Source of the DNA: Gammaproteobacteria bacterium
GTDB lineage: Bacteria; Pseudomonadota; Gammaproteobacteria; Pseudomonadales; Pseudohongiellaceae
Length of the DNA stretch: 64,000 bases
Direction of reading: 5' to 3'
Assembly: GCA_041395725.1 (NCBI GenBank)
Contig: JAWKZW010000001.1
Location: 4,822,501-4,886,500, forward strand
Shown here in pieces: positions 1 through 9,196 of this stretch. The translations under genes were made by a program, and so were the position numbers. The stretch's first letter is position 1, and every line of letters starts with the position of its first letter. The notes beneath the pieces are model-generated. The model was given only the letters and a program-made list of their open reading frames with translations. It made no database searches and was not told the DNA's origin.

Positions 1-300
1 ATAACCGGTATTGCTCTACTGCGGTCGACTACTAAATCCCAACCAGAACAACACCAGCAAAGTATGCTCAAAGATCACAACTACTGACTGTCATGTCCTG
101 TCAGCCCTAAGACCAACCCCCAGGTATTGGGTAACACCTGAAAAACACAACAGCTCGTTTGCTTTTACTACTAAATGAATAAACGCAAGTTGCTTACTTT
201 GACAGTATTGCTTTTGACAGCCTACCGTCCCAGCAAGCACCCACCTCTATTACTTGATCCGCTTTTTTAAAGAACTTCCCTTAACCTCCTCGGTCAGGGA
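1..300 (-). other. Putative pre-16S rRNA leader with boxA-like element
   Basis: No plausible gene is present. Downstream of the rrn-type promoter the minus strand carries TTCTTTAAAAAA (263-274), close to the boxA antitermination element, followed by AT-rich leader-like DNA. The mature 16S start is not reached. The 318-584 stretch between the promoter and tyrS is GC-rich, contains a short direct repeat (CCGGGCCTGTTT twice, 389-412) and holds no supported gene. Confidence 0.5.
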
Positions 301-306
301 GGGCGT

Positions 307-334
307 ATTATACGCCCTTAGCGTTGTTTGGCAA
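307..334 (-). promoter_or_regulatory. rRNA-type (rrn P1-like) promoter
   Basis: On the minus strand a perfect TATAAT (307-312) lies exactly 16 bp from TTGCCA (329-334). A GC-rich discriminator follows the -10, as in growth-rate-controlled rRNA promoters. It reads leftwards out of the window, away from tyrS. The placement matches Pseudomonas-type genomes, where tyrS lies next to an rRNA operon (from memory). The promoter is seen directly; the 16S gene itself is outside the window and is inferred. Confidence 0.75.
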
Positions 335-584
335 GGGCCTTAATGAAGGATTTATAAAGAAATCTGAACGCCTCTGAGAGGCCGTATTCCGGGCCTGTTT
401 CCGGGCCTGTTTCCGGCCCCGTCCAGCCCGGCCCAGGTCGAGTTTCCCGAGAGAGCGTCGATGCAGCGGAGCCAGGGCGCCGCATGGGGCAGCTTCAAGC
501 CCCTGCGGACTATAAGGCTTCAGCCCTGGCTGAGACAATTCCTGGCACATGCCGCGGGTGGCACCACGCCGCAGGCTCCCCGCG

Positions 585-1871
585 CTAGGCAGCAATCTTG
601 ACCAGATGAAAAAGCTTCTTGCCACGCTTGAGTACATAAAATTTGCCACTCAGGGCATTCTCCGGCCCCAGCTGAAACGCGTCAGAGTCCACCGGCTGTC
701 CATTGGCACTGACTGCGCCGTTACCCAGAAACTCACGCGCCATGCGATTGGACTTTGCCAACTCCGTGGCGACCAGGGCCTCTACTATTGAATAGGGCCT
801 GTCAGCCAGCGTTGTGCAGGGCAGCCCGTCCAGTTCCAGCTGCTCAAGATCCTGATCCGTGAGACTCTGAATGTCGCCGGAAAACAATGCCCTGCTGATC
901 CGGATAGCCGCTTCCAGCCCCGCCTCGCCATGCACCAGCCGGGTGGCCTCTCTGGCCAGTATAGCCTGGGCTTCCGGCTTGCCCGTAGAAACCCGATCGG
1001 CGGCCTCGATGGCACGAATCTCTTCTACCGGCAGGAAAGTAAAGTAGTTAAGGAATTTATAAACGTCCGCGTCGGCCACGTTCAGCCAGAACTGATAGAA
1101 AGCGTAAGGCGAAGTCTTGTTGGGACTGATCCAGATCGTGCCTGACTCAGTCTTGCCGAACTTGGTCCCGTCAGCCTTGGTGACCAGTGGCAACGTGACG
1201 CCATACACCTGCTGCTGATGCAGCCGACGGGTGAGATCGATGCCGCCGGTAATATTGCCCCATTGATCACTGCCACCCACCTGCACTGTACAGCCGAAGC
1301 GCTTGTTAAGCTCGGCAAAGTCGTAGGACTGCAGGATCATGTAGCTGAATTCGGTAAAGGAGATACCGGCTCCTTCGCGTTCGATGCGCTGCTTTACCGA
1401 TTCTTTCTGGATCATCGCGTTGACCGAAAAATGCTTGCCCACGTCACGCAGAAAATCCAGCACGCTGAAACCTTGCATCCAGTCCAGGTTGTTGACCAGC
1501 AGCGCGGAATTATCACCACAATCGAAATCCAGAAACTGGCTCAGCTGTGGCTTAAGACGCTCCACCCACTCCGCCACTACATCGGTCGAATTCAATTGCC
1601 GCTCACTGGATTTGAAGCTGGGATCTCCGATCATGCCGGTTGCCCCTCCCACCAGAGCAATGGGTTTGTGCCCGGCCTGCTGGAAGCGCTTGAGGGCCAG
1701 CAGCGGCACGAGGCTGCCGACATGCAGGCTTTCTGCTGTCGGGTCGAACCCGCAGTAAACCGTTCGACTGGCTTCACCGAGATGCTCAACCACTTCCTCG
1801 CCGCCAGCCAGTTGAGTGATCAACCCCCGGCTCTGAAGATCCGCAATGACGTCCTGGGCACCTGCTGCCAT
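585..1871 (-). CDS. tyrS: Tyrosyl-tRNA synthetase
   Basis: This class I aminoacyl-tRNA synthetase charges tRNA-Tyr in the cytoplasm. The catalytic domain has a HIGH-type motif (SLHVGSLV) and the KMSKS-type KFGKT loop. The GGSDQWGNI tyrosine pocket is intact. A C-terminal S4 RNA-binding region (around SNRMAREFLGNGAVSANG) is present. The reading frame stays open upstream to a GTG at 1916, but the ATG at 1871 gives a family-like N-terminus and a 428-residue protein (E. coli TyrS is 424). It is divergent from the M23 peptidase gene, and its 3' end faces the rrn-type promoter, as in pseudomonads. Confidence 0.97.
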   Translation of the reverse strand: MAAGAQDVIADLQSRGLITQLAGGEEVVEHLGEASRTVYCGFDPTAESLHVGSLVPLLALKRFQQAGHKPIALVGGATGMIGDPSFKSSERQLNSTDVVAEWVERLKPQLSQFLDFDCGDNSALLVNNLDWMQGFSVLDFLRDVGKHFSVNAMIQKESVKQRIEREGAGISFTEFSYMILQSYDFAELNKRFGCTVQVGGSDQWGNITGGIDLTRRLHQQQVYGVTLPLVTKADGTKFGKTESGTIWISPNKTSPYAFYQFWLNVADADVYKFLNYFTFLPVEEIRAIEAADRVSTGKPEAQAILAREATRLVHGEAGLEAAIRISRALFSGDIQSLTDQDLEQLELDGLPCTTLADRPYSIVEALVATELAKSNRMAREFLGNGAVSANGQPVDSDAFQLGPENALSGKFYVLKRGKKLFHLVKIAA

Positions 1872-2224
1872 AACTTGAACCTGCTGCTTTCCAAACTGAT
1901 TTCGTAGGTAGAACACCGCGGCCGGAGAAGCCTGCAGCCAGAAGGCGCCGGTGGTCGGGACAGGGTCCCTTGCCGGCCGCGGAAAAAGCAGGGATTCTAC
2001 ACCAGTGGGACTTTAAAAATCTCGCCGGGGAACGAATTGCCCGGAGAATTGTCAATTTAAGGTACCTCTGGTCAGTTACCGCAATGCACTGGTAGATAGA
2101 ATGTCAGAGGTTTCTTAAGGGGAAAGCAGGACTGGTTCGGATAGTGTTACCAGTGCCTTGCTGCTACAATTTCATGTTTATGCGTGACACCGGCTGGCGG
2201 TGGCGCGCGAACAGTCAGGCAGGT

Positions 2225-3715
2225 ATGAGTCCGATCGAGTTCACCAGGCAGTTTCTGCGCAGGTACTACCCCCGACAACATATGATTGCCGCAGGCTTCC
2301 TCAGTCTGCTGCTGGTCTTCATGCTGGCGCTGTCAACTCGCGATGCGAGCCATGCCAGCCAGCAACGTGCAGACCTGGTGCGGCCAGTCATCGATATCGA
2401 TCAACTGCCAGGCACCGTTTCAGCCCGCGCCGCCACCCGACCCGGGCAGCAATCTGCAGCCGCGAGCACCACCCGGGCCGCTGCCGTCGACGACCAGCCG
2501 GTACCGGTTTACGCCGAGGAAGATACCGACAATCACGGCGAAGTTGTAAGAACACAGGAATCTGAAGCGTTACCCGGCCCGGGTGCTGACCAGCCTGGCT
2601 GGCAGCATGTGGTCGTCCAGCCCGGCGACAACCTGTCGACTCTCTTCAGTAAGGTCGGCCTGTCTGACCGCCAGCTGTTCCATGTGGTGAACAGCCACGA
2701 AGAGGCCAAGGTGCTGAATCGAATTTACCCCGGTTACAAGCTGAGCTTCCTCATTCCCGAGCCCGGCCAGCTTGAACAGCTGCAGGTGCTCAAATCACCG
2801 ATGGAGGGCTATCTGTTTACCCGCGTAGATGGCTTCTATGATGTTGAGACCATCATTCGTGAGCCGGAAGTTCGACAGGTATTTAAACAGGGCACTATTA
2901 CCGACAGTTTGTTCCTGGCCGGACAGCGTGAGCAGATCCCGGCCCTGACTATCATGGAAATGGCCGATATTTTCGCCGGGGTTGTAGACTTTATTCTTGA
3001 TACCAGATTGGGAGACCACTTCAGCATCCTGGTAGAGGAAAATTACCTGGACGGTGAATTCGTCGGTACCGGCAATATACTCGCTGCCCAGTTCACCAAC
3101 CAGGGGCAGCAATACATTGCGGTTCAGTATCAGAATGAAGCCGGTGATATCGGCTACTACAACCCGGACGGCGAAAGCATGCGCAAGGCGTTTTTGCGCA
3201 CGCCCCTGGACGTGTTTCGCATCAGCTCCAATTTCAGCCCGGCACGCAGACATCCCATCCTGAATACAGTGCGCGCTCACAAGGGCACAGACTACGCTGC
3301 CCCCAGAGGAACGCCGGTCAGGGCCACCAGTGATGGCACCGTTACCCAGGCGTCGCGGAGCGGCTCCTTCGGTAACCTGATCGTGATCAGACACGACGGA
3401 GGCTTCGAGACCAAGTACGCACACCTTAACGGTTTTGCCAATGGCATCAAGCGCGGTATGCGGGTCCGGCAGGGCGACGTGATTGGCTTCGTCGGCAGCA
3501 CCGGCAGCGCCACTGGCCCACACCTCCATTACGAGTTCCTGGTCAACGGCTCGCATCAGGATCCCCGCACCGTGCTGGACAAATTACCCCAGGCGGTTTC
3601 GGTTCCAGAACAGGAGCGGGGCAGGTTCCGGGAGCAGGTGATTCCCCTCCTGAAACAGTTCAATCAGATGCAGCGAACGCAGCTGCTCGCTCGACAGCAA
3701 CTGGGTGCCGAGTAA
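2225..3715 (+). CDS. LysM/M23 peptidoglycan endopeptidase, MepM-like
   Basis: This is a membrane-anchored murein DD-endopeptidase of the MepM/Csd3 type, expected to cut peptidoglycan cross-links during envelope growth. After an N-terminal transmembrane anchor comes a LysM/OapA-like segment (around VVVQPGDNLSTLF). A middle domain follows, then the M23 LytM domain with Zn ligands in HKGTDYA and HLHYEF. The frame is open from 2144, but the ATG at 2225 has an AGG Shine-Dalgarno at good spacing and puts the anchor near the N-terminus (496 residues). It sits next to anmK, which recycles anhydroMurNAc, a product of wall turnover, so the two probably act in the same pathway. Confidence 0.92.
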   Translation: MSPIEFTRQFLRRYYPRQHMIAAGFLSLLLVFMLALSTRDASHASQQRADLVRPVIDIDQLPGTVSARAATRPGQQSAAASTTRAAAVDDQPVPVYAEEDTDNHGEVVRTQESEALPGPGADQPGWQHVVVQPGDNLSTLFSKVGLSDRQLFHVVNSHEEAKVLNRIYPGYKLSFLIPEPGQLEQLQVLKSPMEGYLFTRVDGFYDVETIIREPEVRQVFKQGTITDSLFLAGQREQIPALTIMEMADIFAGVVDFILDTRLGDHFSILVEENYLDGEFVGTGNILAAQFTNQGQQYIAVQYQNEAGDIGYYNPDGESMRKAFLRTPLDVFRISSNFSPARRHPILNTVRAHKGTDYAAPRGTPVRATSDGTVTQASRSGSFGNLIVIRHDGGFETKYAHLNGFANGIKRGMRVRQGDVIGFVGSTGSATGPHLHYEFLVNGSHQDPRTVLDKLPQAVSVPEQERGRFREQVIPLLKQFNQMQRTQLLARQQLGAE

Positions 3716-3728
3716 GGGCCGCAATTCC

Positions 3729-4841
3729 ATGGCAGAACACGCCTACTATATCGGACTGCTGTCAGGTACCAGCATGGATGCCATCGACTGCGCGTTAGTC
3801 AGTTTTGACAGCGGCAGGCCGGTGCTGCATGCCAGCCTGTCCCACCCGTATCCGCAGGATCTCCGCAAACGACTGTTTGCGCTGTGCACACAACCAGACA
3901 TTTCCCTGCAAGGCCTGGGCGAGGCTGATATCGCGGTAGGCCAGCACTTTGCAGCCGCTGTTAACAACCTGCTGGCCAGAGAGAAACTGGAAGCAGGCCA
4001 GATCGAAGCGATCGGCAGCCACGGACAGACGGTATTCCACAAACCTGAAAAGCCGCTGCCGTTTACCCTGCAAATAGGCGATCCCAGCACCATAGCCTAC
4101 AACACCGGCATCACCACTGTAGCGGATTTTCGCCGCAAAGACATGGCCGCTGGCGGCGAAGGAGCACCACTCGCGCCACTTTTTCACAAGCATGTTTTTG
4201 AGTCCGCTGAGCAGCGGCGGGTTATCCTCAATCTGGGCGGCATCGGTAATATCTCGATCATTGCCCAGGACAGGCCCTTTGTCGGCTACGACACCGGTCC
4301 AGCCAATGTTCTATTGGACTATTGGATCGACAAGAATCTGCATCAGCCGGTGGATCTTCAGGGTCAGTGGGCGAAATCCGGACAGGTGATCGACGAATTG
4401 CTGGAACTGCTGCTAGATGACCCCTACTTCGCAGCTGCCGAGCCCAAGAGTACAGGCAGAGAATATTTCAACGGCCAGTGGCTGGAGCGCAGGCTGGCGA
4501 AACTGACCAGCCCAGCTGCGCCGGCAGACGTACAGGCAACCCTGCTGGAGCTGACAGCCAGTACAGTCGCGATGGAAATTGAAAATCAGCTTGTAGCGGA
4601 CGAAGTGTTTGTCTGTGGGGGTGGCGTTCACAACACCGCGCTGGTAAGCCGGTTGCAGCAGCTGCTTCCGGACAGCCAGGTAGCCTCGACGGCTCTACTG
4701 GGCATGGCTCCGGACTGGGTCGAGGCGATGACGTTTGCCTGGCTGGCACAACAACGAATGGCGGAAACCGCACTGGACACCACCGGTGTTACGGGCGCGT
4801 CCCGACCGGTCATTCTTGGTGGCGTCTATTTACCGGATTGA
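3729..4841 (+). CDS. anmK: Anhydro-N-acetylmuramic acid kinase
   Basis: This cytoplasmic enzyme phosphorylates and hydrolyses 1,6-anhydroMurNAc recovered from cell-wall turnover. The N-terminal ATPase motif GLLSGTSMDAID, the GSHGQTVFH motif and the GYDTGPAN motif are all present. I chose the ATG at 3729 over the earlier GTG at 3705 because it gives 370 residues, the E. coli length (369), and avoids overlap with the peptidase gene. The gap to the upstream M23 gene is 13 bp, so they are probably cotranscribed. Confidence 0.96.
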   Translation: MAEHAYYIGLLSGTSMDAIDCALVSFDSGRPVLHASLSHPYPQDLRKRLFALCTQPDISLQGLGEADIAVGQHFAAAVNNLLAREKLEAGQIEAIGSHGQTVFHKPEKPLPFTLQIGDPSTIAYNTGITTVADFRRKDMAAGGEGAPLAPLFHKHVFESAEQRRVILNLGGIGNISIIAQDRPFVGYDTGPANVLLDYWIDKNLHQPVDLQGQWAKSGQVIDELLELLLDDPYFAAAEPKSTGREYFNGQWLERRLAKLTSPAAPADVQATLLELTASTVAMEIENQLVADEVFVCGGGVHNTALVSRLQQLLPDSQVASTALLGMAPDWVEAMTFAWLAQQRMAETALDTTGVTGASRPVILGGVYLPD

Positions 4842-4925
4842 TTTACCGGATTGACCTGCCCGACCTGGCGCTTACCGACAGCTCCCGGCTGTCAGTGTCA
4901 GTCCTGGCTGACCCGGTTTATCCGC

Positions 4926-5279
4926 TCAGATTGAAAAGGAGGAGCCGCACCCACAGGTGGTGGTGGCCATCGGGTTATCGACCACGAAGCGGGCGCCTTC
5001 CAGCCCCTCCACATAATCAATGCGCGATCCGACCAGGTACTGGAAGCTGAGTGGATCCACCAGCAGACTGGCGCCCCTGTTGTCGACGACAGTGTCGTCG
5101 TCGTTGACTTCTTCGTCAAACGAGAACCCATACTGAAAGCCGGAACAGCCGCCACCGGTAACGAACACTCTCAGCTTCAGGTTATCGTTACCTTCCTCTT
5201 CGACCAGACTATGAATCTTGGCCGCGGCGTTTTCGGTCAGGCTGAGCAAAACCGGTTCTTGTGATTCAACTACGGACAT
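4926..5279 (-). CDS. erpA: A-type iron-sulfur carrier ErpA
   Basis: This small A-type carrier delivers Fe-S clusters to targets such as isoprenoid enzymes. All three cysteine ligands are visible: GGGCSGFQYG and the C-terminal TCGCGSSFSI. The frame continues upstream to 5354, but the ATG at 5279 (MSVVESQ) gives 117 residues, matching family size. It is convergent with anmK and lies downstream of the bactofilin gene, the Pseudomonas order. Confidence 0.96.
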   Translation of the reverse strand: MSVVESQEPVLLSLTENAAAKIHSLVEEEGNDNLKLRVFVTGGGCSGFQYGFSFDEEVNDDDTVVDNRGASLLVDPLSFQYLVGSRIDYVEGLEGARFVVDNPMATTTCGCGSSFSI

Positions 5280-5383
5280 TTTAATACCACTATCAGAATT
5301 CACCATTTTCCGGCGTTGCAGAGCCGGAAGACGACCTAGTATACCAATAACCAAGGGTAACAGTCAGGTATTATATTGCGCCG

Positions 5384-5827
5384 CTACTCGCTGTTTTCAA
5401 GCCTCTCGCCGTTTTCCGGCAATGCCTGAGTATCCGCAGTGAGCTGCTTGGGAGCCAGGTCGGACGCAGACAGATGCATCAGCTTGCCATTAACCTCGGA
5501 GCCCATCACCATTTCAATCAGATTGTAGTAGACATTACCCATAACTACCGCCTTGGCAGCCAGTTCCACGTGCTTGGAGGAACGCACATCGCCCTGCACG
5601 AGCCCGTTGATAACGACAGAAGGCACGCAGATTTGCCCTTCTACCGAACCCTGGTCCACAACCCGGATCAGCGCCTCAGAAGCGTCGTCCGCGTAAATAT
5701 TTCCCTTTATCTTCCCTTCCACAATCAATTCGCCACTGAAATGAACGTCACCAGCTATTTCAGTAGTATGTGAAATCAGGGTGTGGGCTGGTCCTTGATT
5801 GTCGGTCTTTTCTCCGGAACCGAACAT
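5384..5827 (-). CDS. Bactofilin (DUF583) cytoskeletal protein
   Basis: Bactofilins form non-nucleotide polymers at the membrane that scaffold cell-wall enzymes or shape features. The 147-residue protein has the central right-handed beta-helix repeats of the family (GDVHFSGELIVEGKIKGNI, VEGQICVPSVVINGLVQGDV) flanked by short disordered tails. Its start is 3 bp from the end of the DUF6776-like membrane protein gene, which points to translational coupling. M23 peptidases are common bactofilin partners, and one lies nearby. Confidence 0.92.
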   Translation of the reverse strand: MFGSGEKTDNQGPAHTLISHTTEIAGDVHFSGELIVEGKIKGNIYADDASEALIRVVDQGSVEGQICVPSVVINGLVQGDVRSSKHVELAAKAVVMGNVYYNLIEMVMGSEVNGKLMHLSASDLAPKQLTADTQALPENGERLENSE

Positions 5828-5830
5828 GTC

Positions 5831-6562
5831 TTACTCTCCTTCTACAACCCAGTCGAATGCCTTGCTGACCGACTTGGCCATCGGCGCGGTAGCGACCGCT
5901 TTAACCTCTATCTGCTCTGGAACGAATCCGGGCAGCAGCTCCAGCTCGCCCTCGATGTTCTGGAAGTAACGAAACCTGAGCTTGATATCTAACTGATTTT
6001 CGTCTTCGGTCAAATCGCGCAGCGGGATGGAAACCCGCTGCCCCTCACGATTACCCACTACTTCGACATTTACATGCCCCGTCAGGTAATCGCCATCAGA
6101 CTCCTCCTGACGCATAACCAGCTTGTAGCGAAAGCGACGCTCACTACCCGCCCGCTCCAGATCCATTTGTCCGACGACCAGCCCGACGTCCGCAAACTCG
6201 TCCGTCATCGCCTGTCGGTAATACTGAAGATTCTTTTCGAGGCTGGCAATATACTCACGCAGCTCCGTCATCGTGACCTGGATTTCACTGTTAGCCTGCT
6301 GATCCATAACGCTGCCGCGTTCCAACAGAGCCAGCTCCTGTCTCAGTGAAGCGTTTTCCGCTTCCAGATCAGCCAGACGCTGGCCGGCCGCACTGAGGTT
6401 GCCGCCCGCAAACCCTGTTTCGCGAACGCCAAGCCAGTGCCCCGTCAATGTGCCACCGATCAGCAGAGCGACCAGGGCGACAGCAGCCAGCAGGCGTCGA
6501 CCAGGCCGATACGGCACAACCACCATTCGTTCCTGCTTGCTGCCTTTTACGACATTTGGCAT
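5831..6562 (-). CDS. DUF6776-type single-pass membrane protein
   Basis: The protein has 243 residues. There is a basic N-terminus, one transmembrane helix (around LLAAVALVALLIGGTLTG), a coiled coil (about residues 60-120, leucine/glutamate-rich) and a C-terminal beta-rich domain. The family occurs next to bactofilin and argC in pseudomonads; the DUF number is from memory. The layout suggests a periplasm-facing partner of the coupled bactofilin gene. The function is unknown and the partnership is an inference from the 3-bp spacing. Confidence 0.8.
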   Translation of the reverse strand: MPNVVKGSKQERMVVVPYRPGRRLLAAVALVALLIGGTLTGHWLGVRETGFAGGNLSAAGQRLADLEAENASLRQELALLERGSVMDQQANSEIQVTMTELREYIASLEKNLQYYRQAMTDEFADVGLVVGQMDLERAGSERRFRYKLVMRQEESDGDYLTGHVNVEVVGNREGQRVSIPLRDLTEDENQLDIKLRFRYFQNIEGELELLPGFVPEQIEVKAVATAPMAKSVSKAFDWVVEGE

Positions 6563-6608
6563 AAGCCGACTTTCCGAAGTTCTTTATATAACAACCGGTT
6601 AATCCCGG

Positions 6609-7652
6609 TCAGGGCACCAGCGCGACATGCTGCAGCCCGGTGGTCTCGGGCAGCCCCAGCATGATATTCATGATCTGCACCGCCTGCCCCGAGGCACCTT
6701 TAATCAGGTTGTCGATGGCAGAAAGAACAACTACCCGGTTATTGTTAGGCAGGTAGTTGGCGGAAATCCGACAGATGTTGGCACCCCTGACATCACGGGT
6801 GGCCGGAAACTGACCCAGTGGCAGCACATCCACAAAAGCCTCGCCCCTGTAGAAGTCCTGGTAGATATCCTGCAGGTCCTCGGCGGTCACCTGAGCCCCA
6901 CTCCTGACCGGGGCATAAAGAGTGGCGAGAATGCCCCGGATCATGGGCGTCAGATGGGGCATAAAAGTCAGATTGACGGCCTGTTTGCTGTGCCGGTTCA
7001 AGCCCTGCTCGATCTCGGGGCCGTGCCTGTGGCCATACACCCCGTAGGCTCTTATGGATTCACTGGCTTCCCCCACCAGGTAGTCGATAGCAGCCTTGCG
7101 GCCGGCCCCGCTGACACCGGACTTGGCATCGGCAACCAGTTGCGAAACATCCACCAGGCCGGCCCGCAGCAACGGAATAAATCCAAGCTTGACCGCCGTA
7201 GGGTAACATCCCGGAGCAGCCACCAGACGGGCACCGCTGATCTGTTCGCGATTCGTCTCGGGCAATCCGTACACTGCTTCCGGTATCAGGTGCGGACAGC
7301 GATGGGTAGTTTTATACCAGTGCTCCCAGACCTCGACATCCTCCAGACGGAAGTCAGCAGAAAGATCGATCACTCTGACCCCCTGATCCAGCAACGCGGG
7401 GACCGACTCCATGGCCACGCCATGGGGAGTAGCAAAGAATACGATATCACAGTCACCCAGTTCGGGGCTGTCAGGCGCGGCAAATTCCAGGTCGCAAATG
7501 CGGCGTAAACTGGGAAAAAGCTCGGCGACCGGTGTGCCCTGGCGCTCGCGTGAGGTTACCACGTCCAGACGAACATCCGAGCGGTTCGCCAGCAATCGTA
7601 ATAACTCAACACCGGTATAACCGGTCGCACCAACCACACCTATTTTGACCAC
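6609..7652 (-). CDS. argC: N-acetyl-gamma-glutamyl-phosphate reductase
   Basis: This enzyme reduces N-acetylglutamyl phosphate in arginine synthesis. It has an N-terminal NADP fold (KIGVVGATGYTGVELLRLL) and the catalytic cysteine in APGCYPTA. The open frame runs upstream to 7847, but the real start is almost certainly the GTG at 7652. AAGGAGA sits just upstream of it, and the protein then begins VVKIGVVGATG (347 residues, family size). The upstream extension has no family similarity. Confidence 0.96.
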   Translation of the reverse strand: MVKIGVVGATGYTGVELLRLLANRSDVRLDVVTSRERQGTPVAELFPSLRRICDLEFAAPDSPELGDCDIVFFATPHGVAMESVPALLDQGVRVIDLSADFRLEDVEVWEHWYKTTHRCPHLIPEAVYGLPETNREQISGARLVAAPGCYPTAVKLGFIPLLRAGLVDVSQLVADAKSGVSGAGRKAAIDYLVGEASESIRAYGVYGHRHGPEIEQGLNRHSKQAVNLTFMPHLTPMIRGILATLYAPVRSGAQVTAEDLQDIYQDFYRGEAFVDVLPLGQFPATRDVRGANICRISANYLPNNNRVVVLSAIDNLIKGASGQAVQIMNIMLGLPETTGLQHVALVP

Positions 7653-7935
7653 CTGTCTCTCCTTAATGGACTGACTGTCCAACCGCGGGGCCTGGCTGCC
7701 CGACTGCTTATCTGGCAGGCTGCCTGCCTGATTGACTGTGCGCCAGACGACCCGCAAAAACCCGATTCCCGGCAGCCAGGCGCAAGCCCGTGCCGGGCGG
7801 ACCGGACTCGGTATCTTACACGCACCTTTCGATAATGCAAAAGCCAAAGGCGCCCTCCCTGGTGGGAATATTGACTACATGAGCAGCCCTGCCTGTGGTA
7901 ACGTTTGCGTTCTCTGAATCACGAGGTAAATTCAA

Positions 7936-8355
7936 ATGCTGTGGGTGAAATCCTTCCACATCATCGCTGTCATCTGCTGGTTTGCCGGGCTGTTTTATCT
8001 GCCCCGCCTGTTCGTCTATCACGCCATGAGCGAGGACCAGGTCAGCAAAGACCGCTTTACGATTATGGAGCGCAAGCTTTTCCGCGGCATCATGACGCCA
8101 TCAGCCATCGCCACCGTAGCGCTGGGACTGTGGTTGATCTCCTTCAATCCCGCCTATTACCTGTCAGCCTGGTGGATGCATGCCAAGCTGGGCCTGGTGG
8201 CTGTCCTGCTTGTTTACCACGTGATCTGCTGGCGGATTCTGCTGGAGTTCCGTGATAACAGGAACACACGCAGCCATGTTTTTTATCGCTACTTCAATGA
8301 ATTCCCGGTGGTTCTGTTAATTGCTATCGTAATTCTGGTAGTGGTGAAGCCGTGA
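7936..8355 (+). CDS. hemJ: Protoporphyrinogen IX oxidase HemJ
   Basis: This is an integral-membrane enzyme that oxidises protoporphyrinogen IX to protoporphyrin IX in haem synthesis. It has 139 residues and four predicted membrane helices. The conserved family histidine (SFHIIAVICWFAGLFYLPRL) and lysine (HAKLGLV) are both present. It stands upstream of thiD-thiE-hemL on the same strand, so two steps of tetrapyrrole synthesis share this stretch. Confidence 0.94.
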   Translation: MLWVKSFHIIAVICWFAGLFYLPRLFVYHAMSEDQVSKDRFTIMERKLFRGIMTPSAIATVALGLWLISFNPAYYLSAWWMHAKLGLVAVLLVYHVICWRILLEFRDNRNTRSHVFYRYFNEFPVVLLIAIVILVVVKP

Positions 8356-8389
8356 CCTGCATCCGCATTAACCAGCCGGTACGCCAGTA

Positions 8390-9184
8390 ATGACCAATAC
8401 CAAACCTAATGTCATGTGTTTTAGCGGACTCGACCCGACTGGTGGAGCGGGTTTGCAGGCAGACATCGAAACCCTTTTCAGCACCGGGTGTCACACATTG
8501 CCGATTGCTACCGCCCTCACCGTTCAGAATACACAGGATGCCAGCGGCATGTCACCGGTCGATCCGGCTCTCATCGTCGCGCAGGCCAGGACAGTATTGG
8601 AGGACGTGCCGGTAAACTGCTTTAAAATAGGCCTCACCGGCGATGTCGCCATCGTCGAGGTCATTCATACCCTGCTGCGGGATTATGCCGATATACCCGT
8701 GGTTGTGGACCCGGTGATCCGGGCCGGCGGCGGGTTCGAGTTTGGCTCCCGGGAGCTGGTTGAAGCCATTCGTTCGCTGCTGCTGCCACTTACCACTGTG
8801 TTGACACCCAACACCGAGGAGATTATGCAGCTGGCTCCCAGCGCAGACAGCATTGAAGCCTGCGCCAACGAGTTGCTTGAGACCGGCTGCCAGCATATCC
8901 TGGTAACCGGCGCCCATGCCGCAACGCCGGATGTGGTCAACAAATTTTTTTCCCACCATGAAGGCCTTTCTTTGTTTACCTGGCCACGTCTGGAACACAG
9001 CTATCATGGGTCCGGCTGCACTCTGGCCGCCAGCCTGGCTGGCTACCTGGCCCACGGGCTGGACCTGCGCGATGCAGTTCAACAGGCGCAGCGCTTCACC
9101 TGGGAATCCCTCAGCCACGGTACCCGTATCGGCTTTGGCCAGCATATTCCCAATCGAAGTGCCTGGAGCAAGCAGGGTTTCTAG
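8390..9184 (+). CDS. thiD: Hydroxymethylpyrimidine (phosphate) kinase
   Basis: This ribokinase-like enzyme phosphorylates HMP and HMP-P for thiamine synthesis. The N-terminal substrate motif (SGLDPTGGAGLQADIETL) and the C-terminal anion-hole motif (HGSGCTLAASLAGYLAHG) are both intact, and 264 residues is full length. thiE follows 12 bp later. No TPP riboswitch was recognised upstream. Confidence 0.95.
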   Translation: MTNTKPNVMCFSGLDPTGGAGLQADIETLFSTGCHTLPIATALTVQNTQDASGMSPVDPALIVAQARTVLEDVPVNCFKIGLTGDVAIVEVIHTLLRDYADIPVVVDPVIRAGGGFEFGSRELVEAIRSLLLPLTTVLTPNTEEIMQLAPSADSIEACANELLETGCQHILVTGAHAATPDVVNKFFSHHEGLSLFTWPRLEHSYHGSGCTLAASLAGYLAHGLDLRDAVQQAQRFTWESLSHGTRIGFGQHIPNRSAWSKQGF

Positions 9185-9196
9185 GGTCGACGCGCT

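Noticed and set aside
1218..1907. 229-residue open frame antisense to tyrS
   Set aside because: It is the shadow of a well-conserved gene and has no family features of its own.
8356..8400. TPP riboswitch before thiD
   Set aside because: The gap is 34 bp, too short, and no thi-box was seen.
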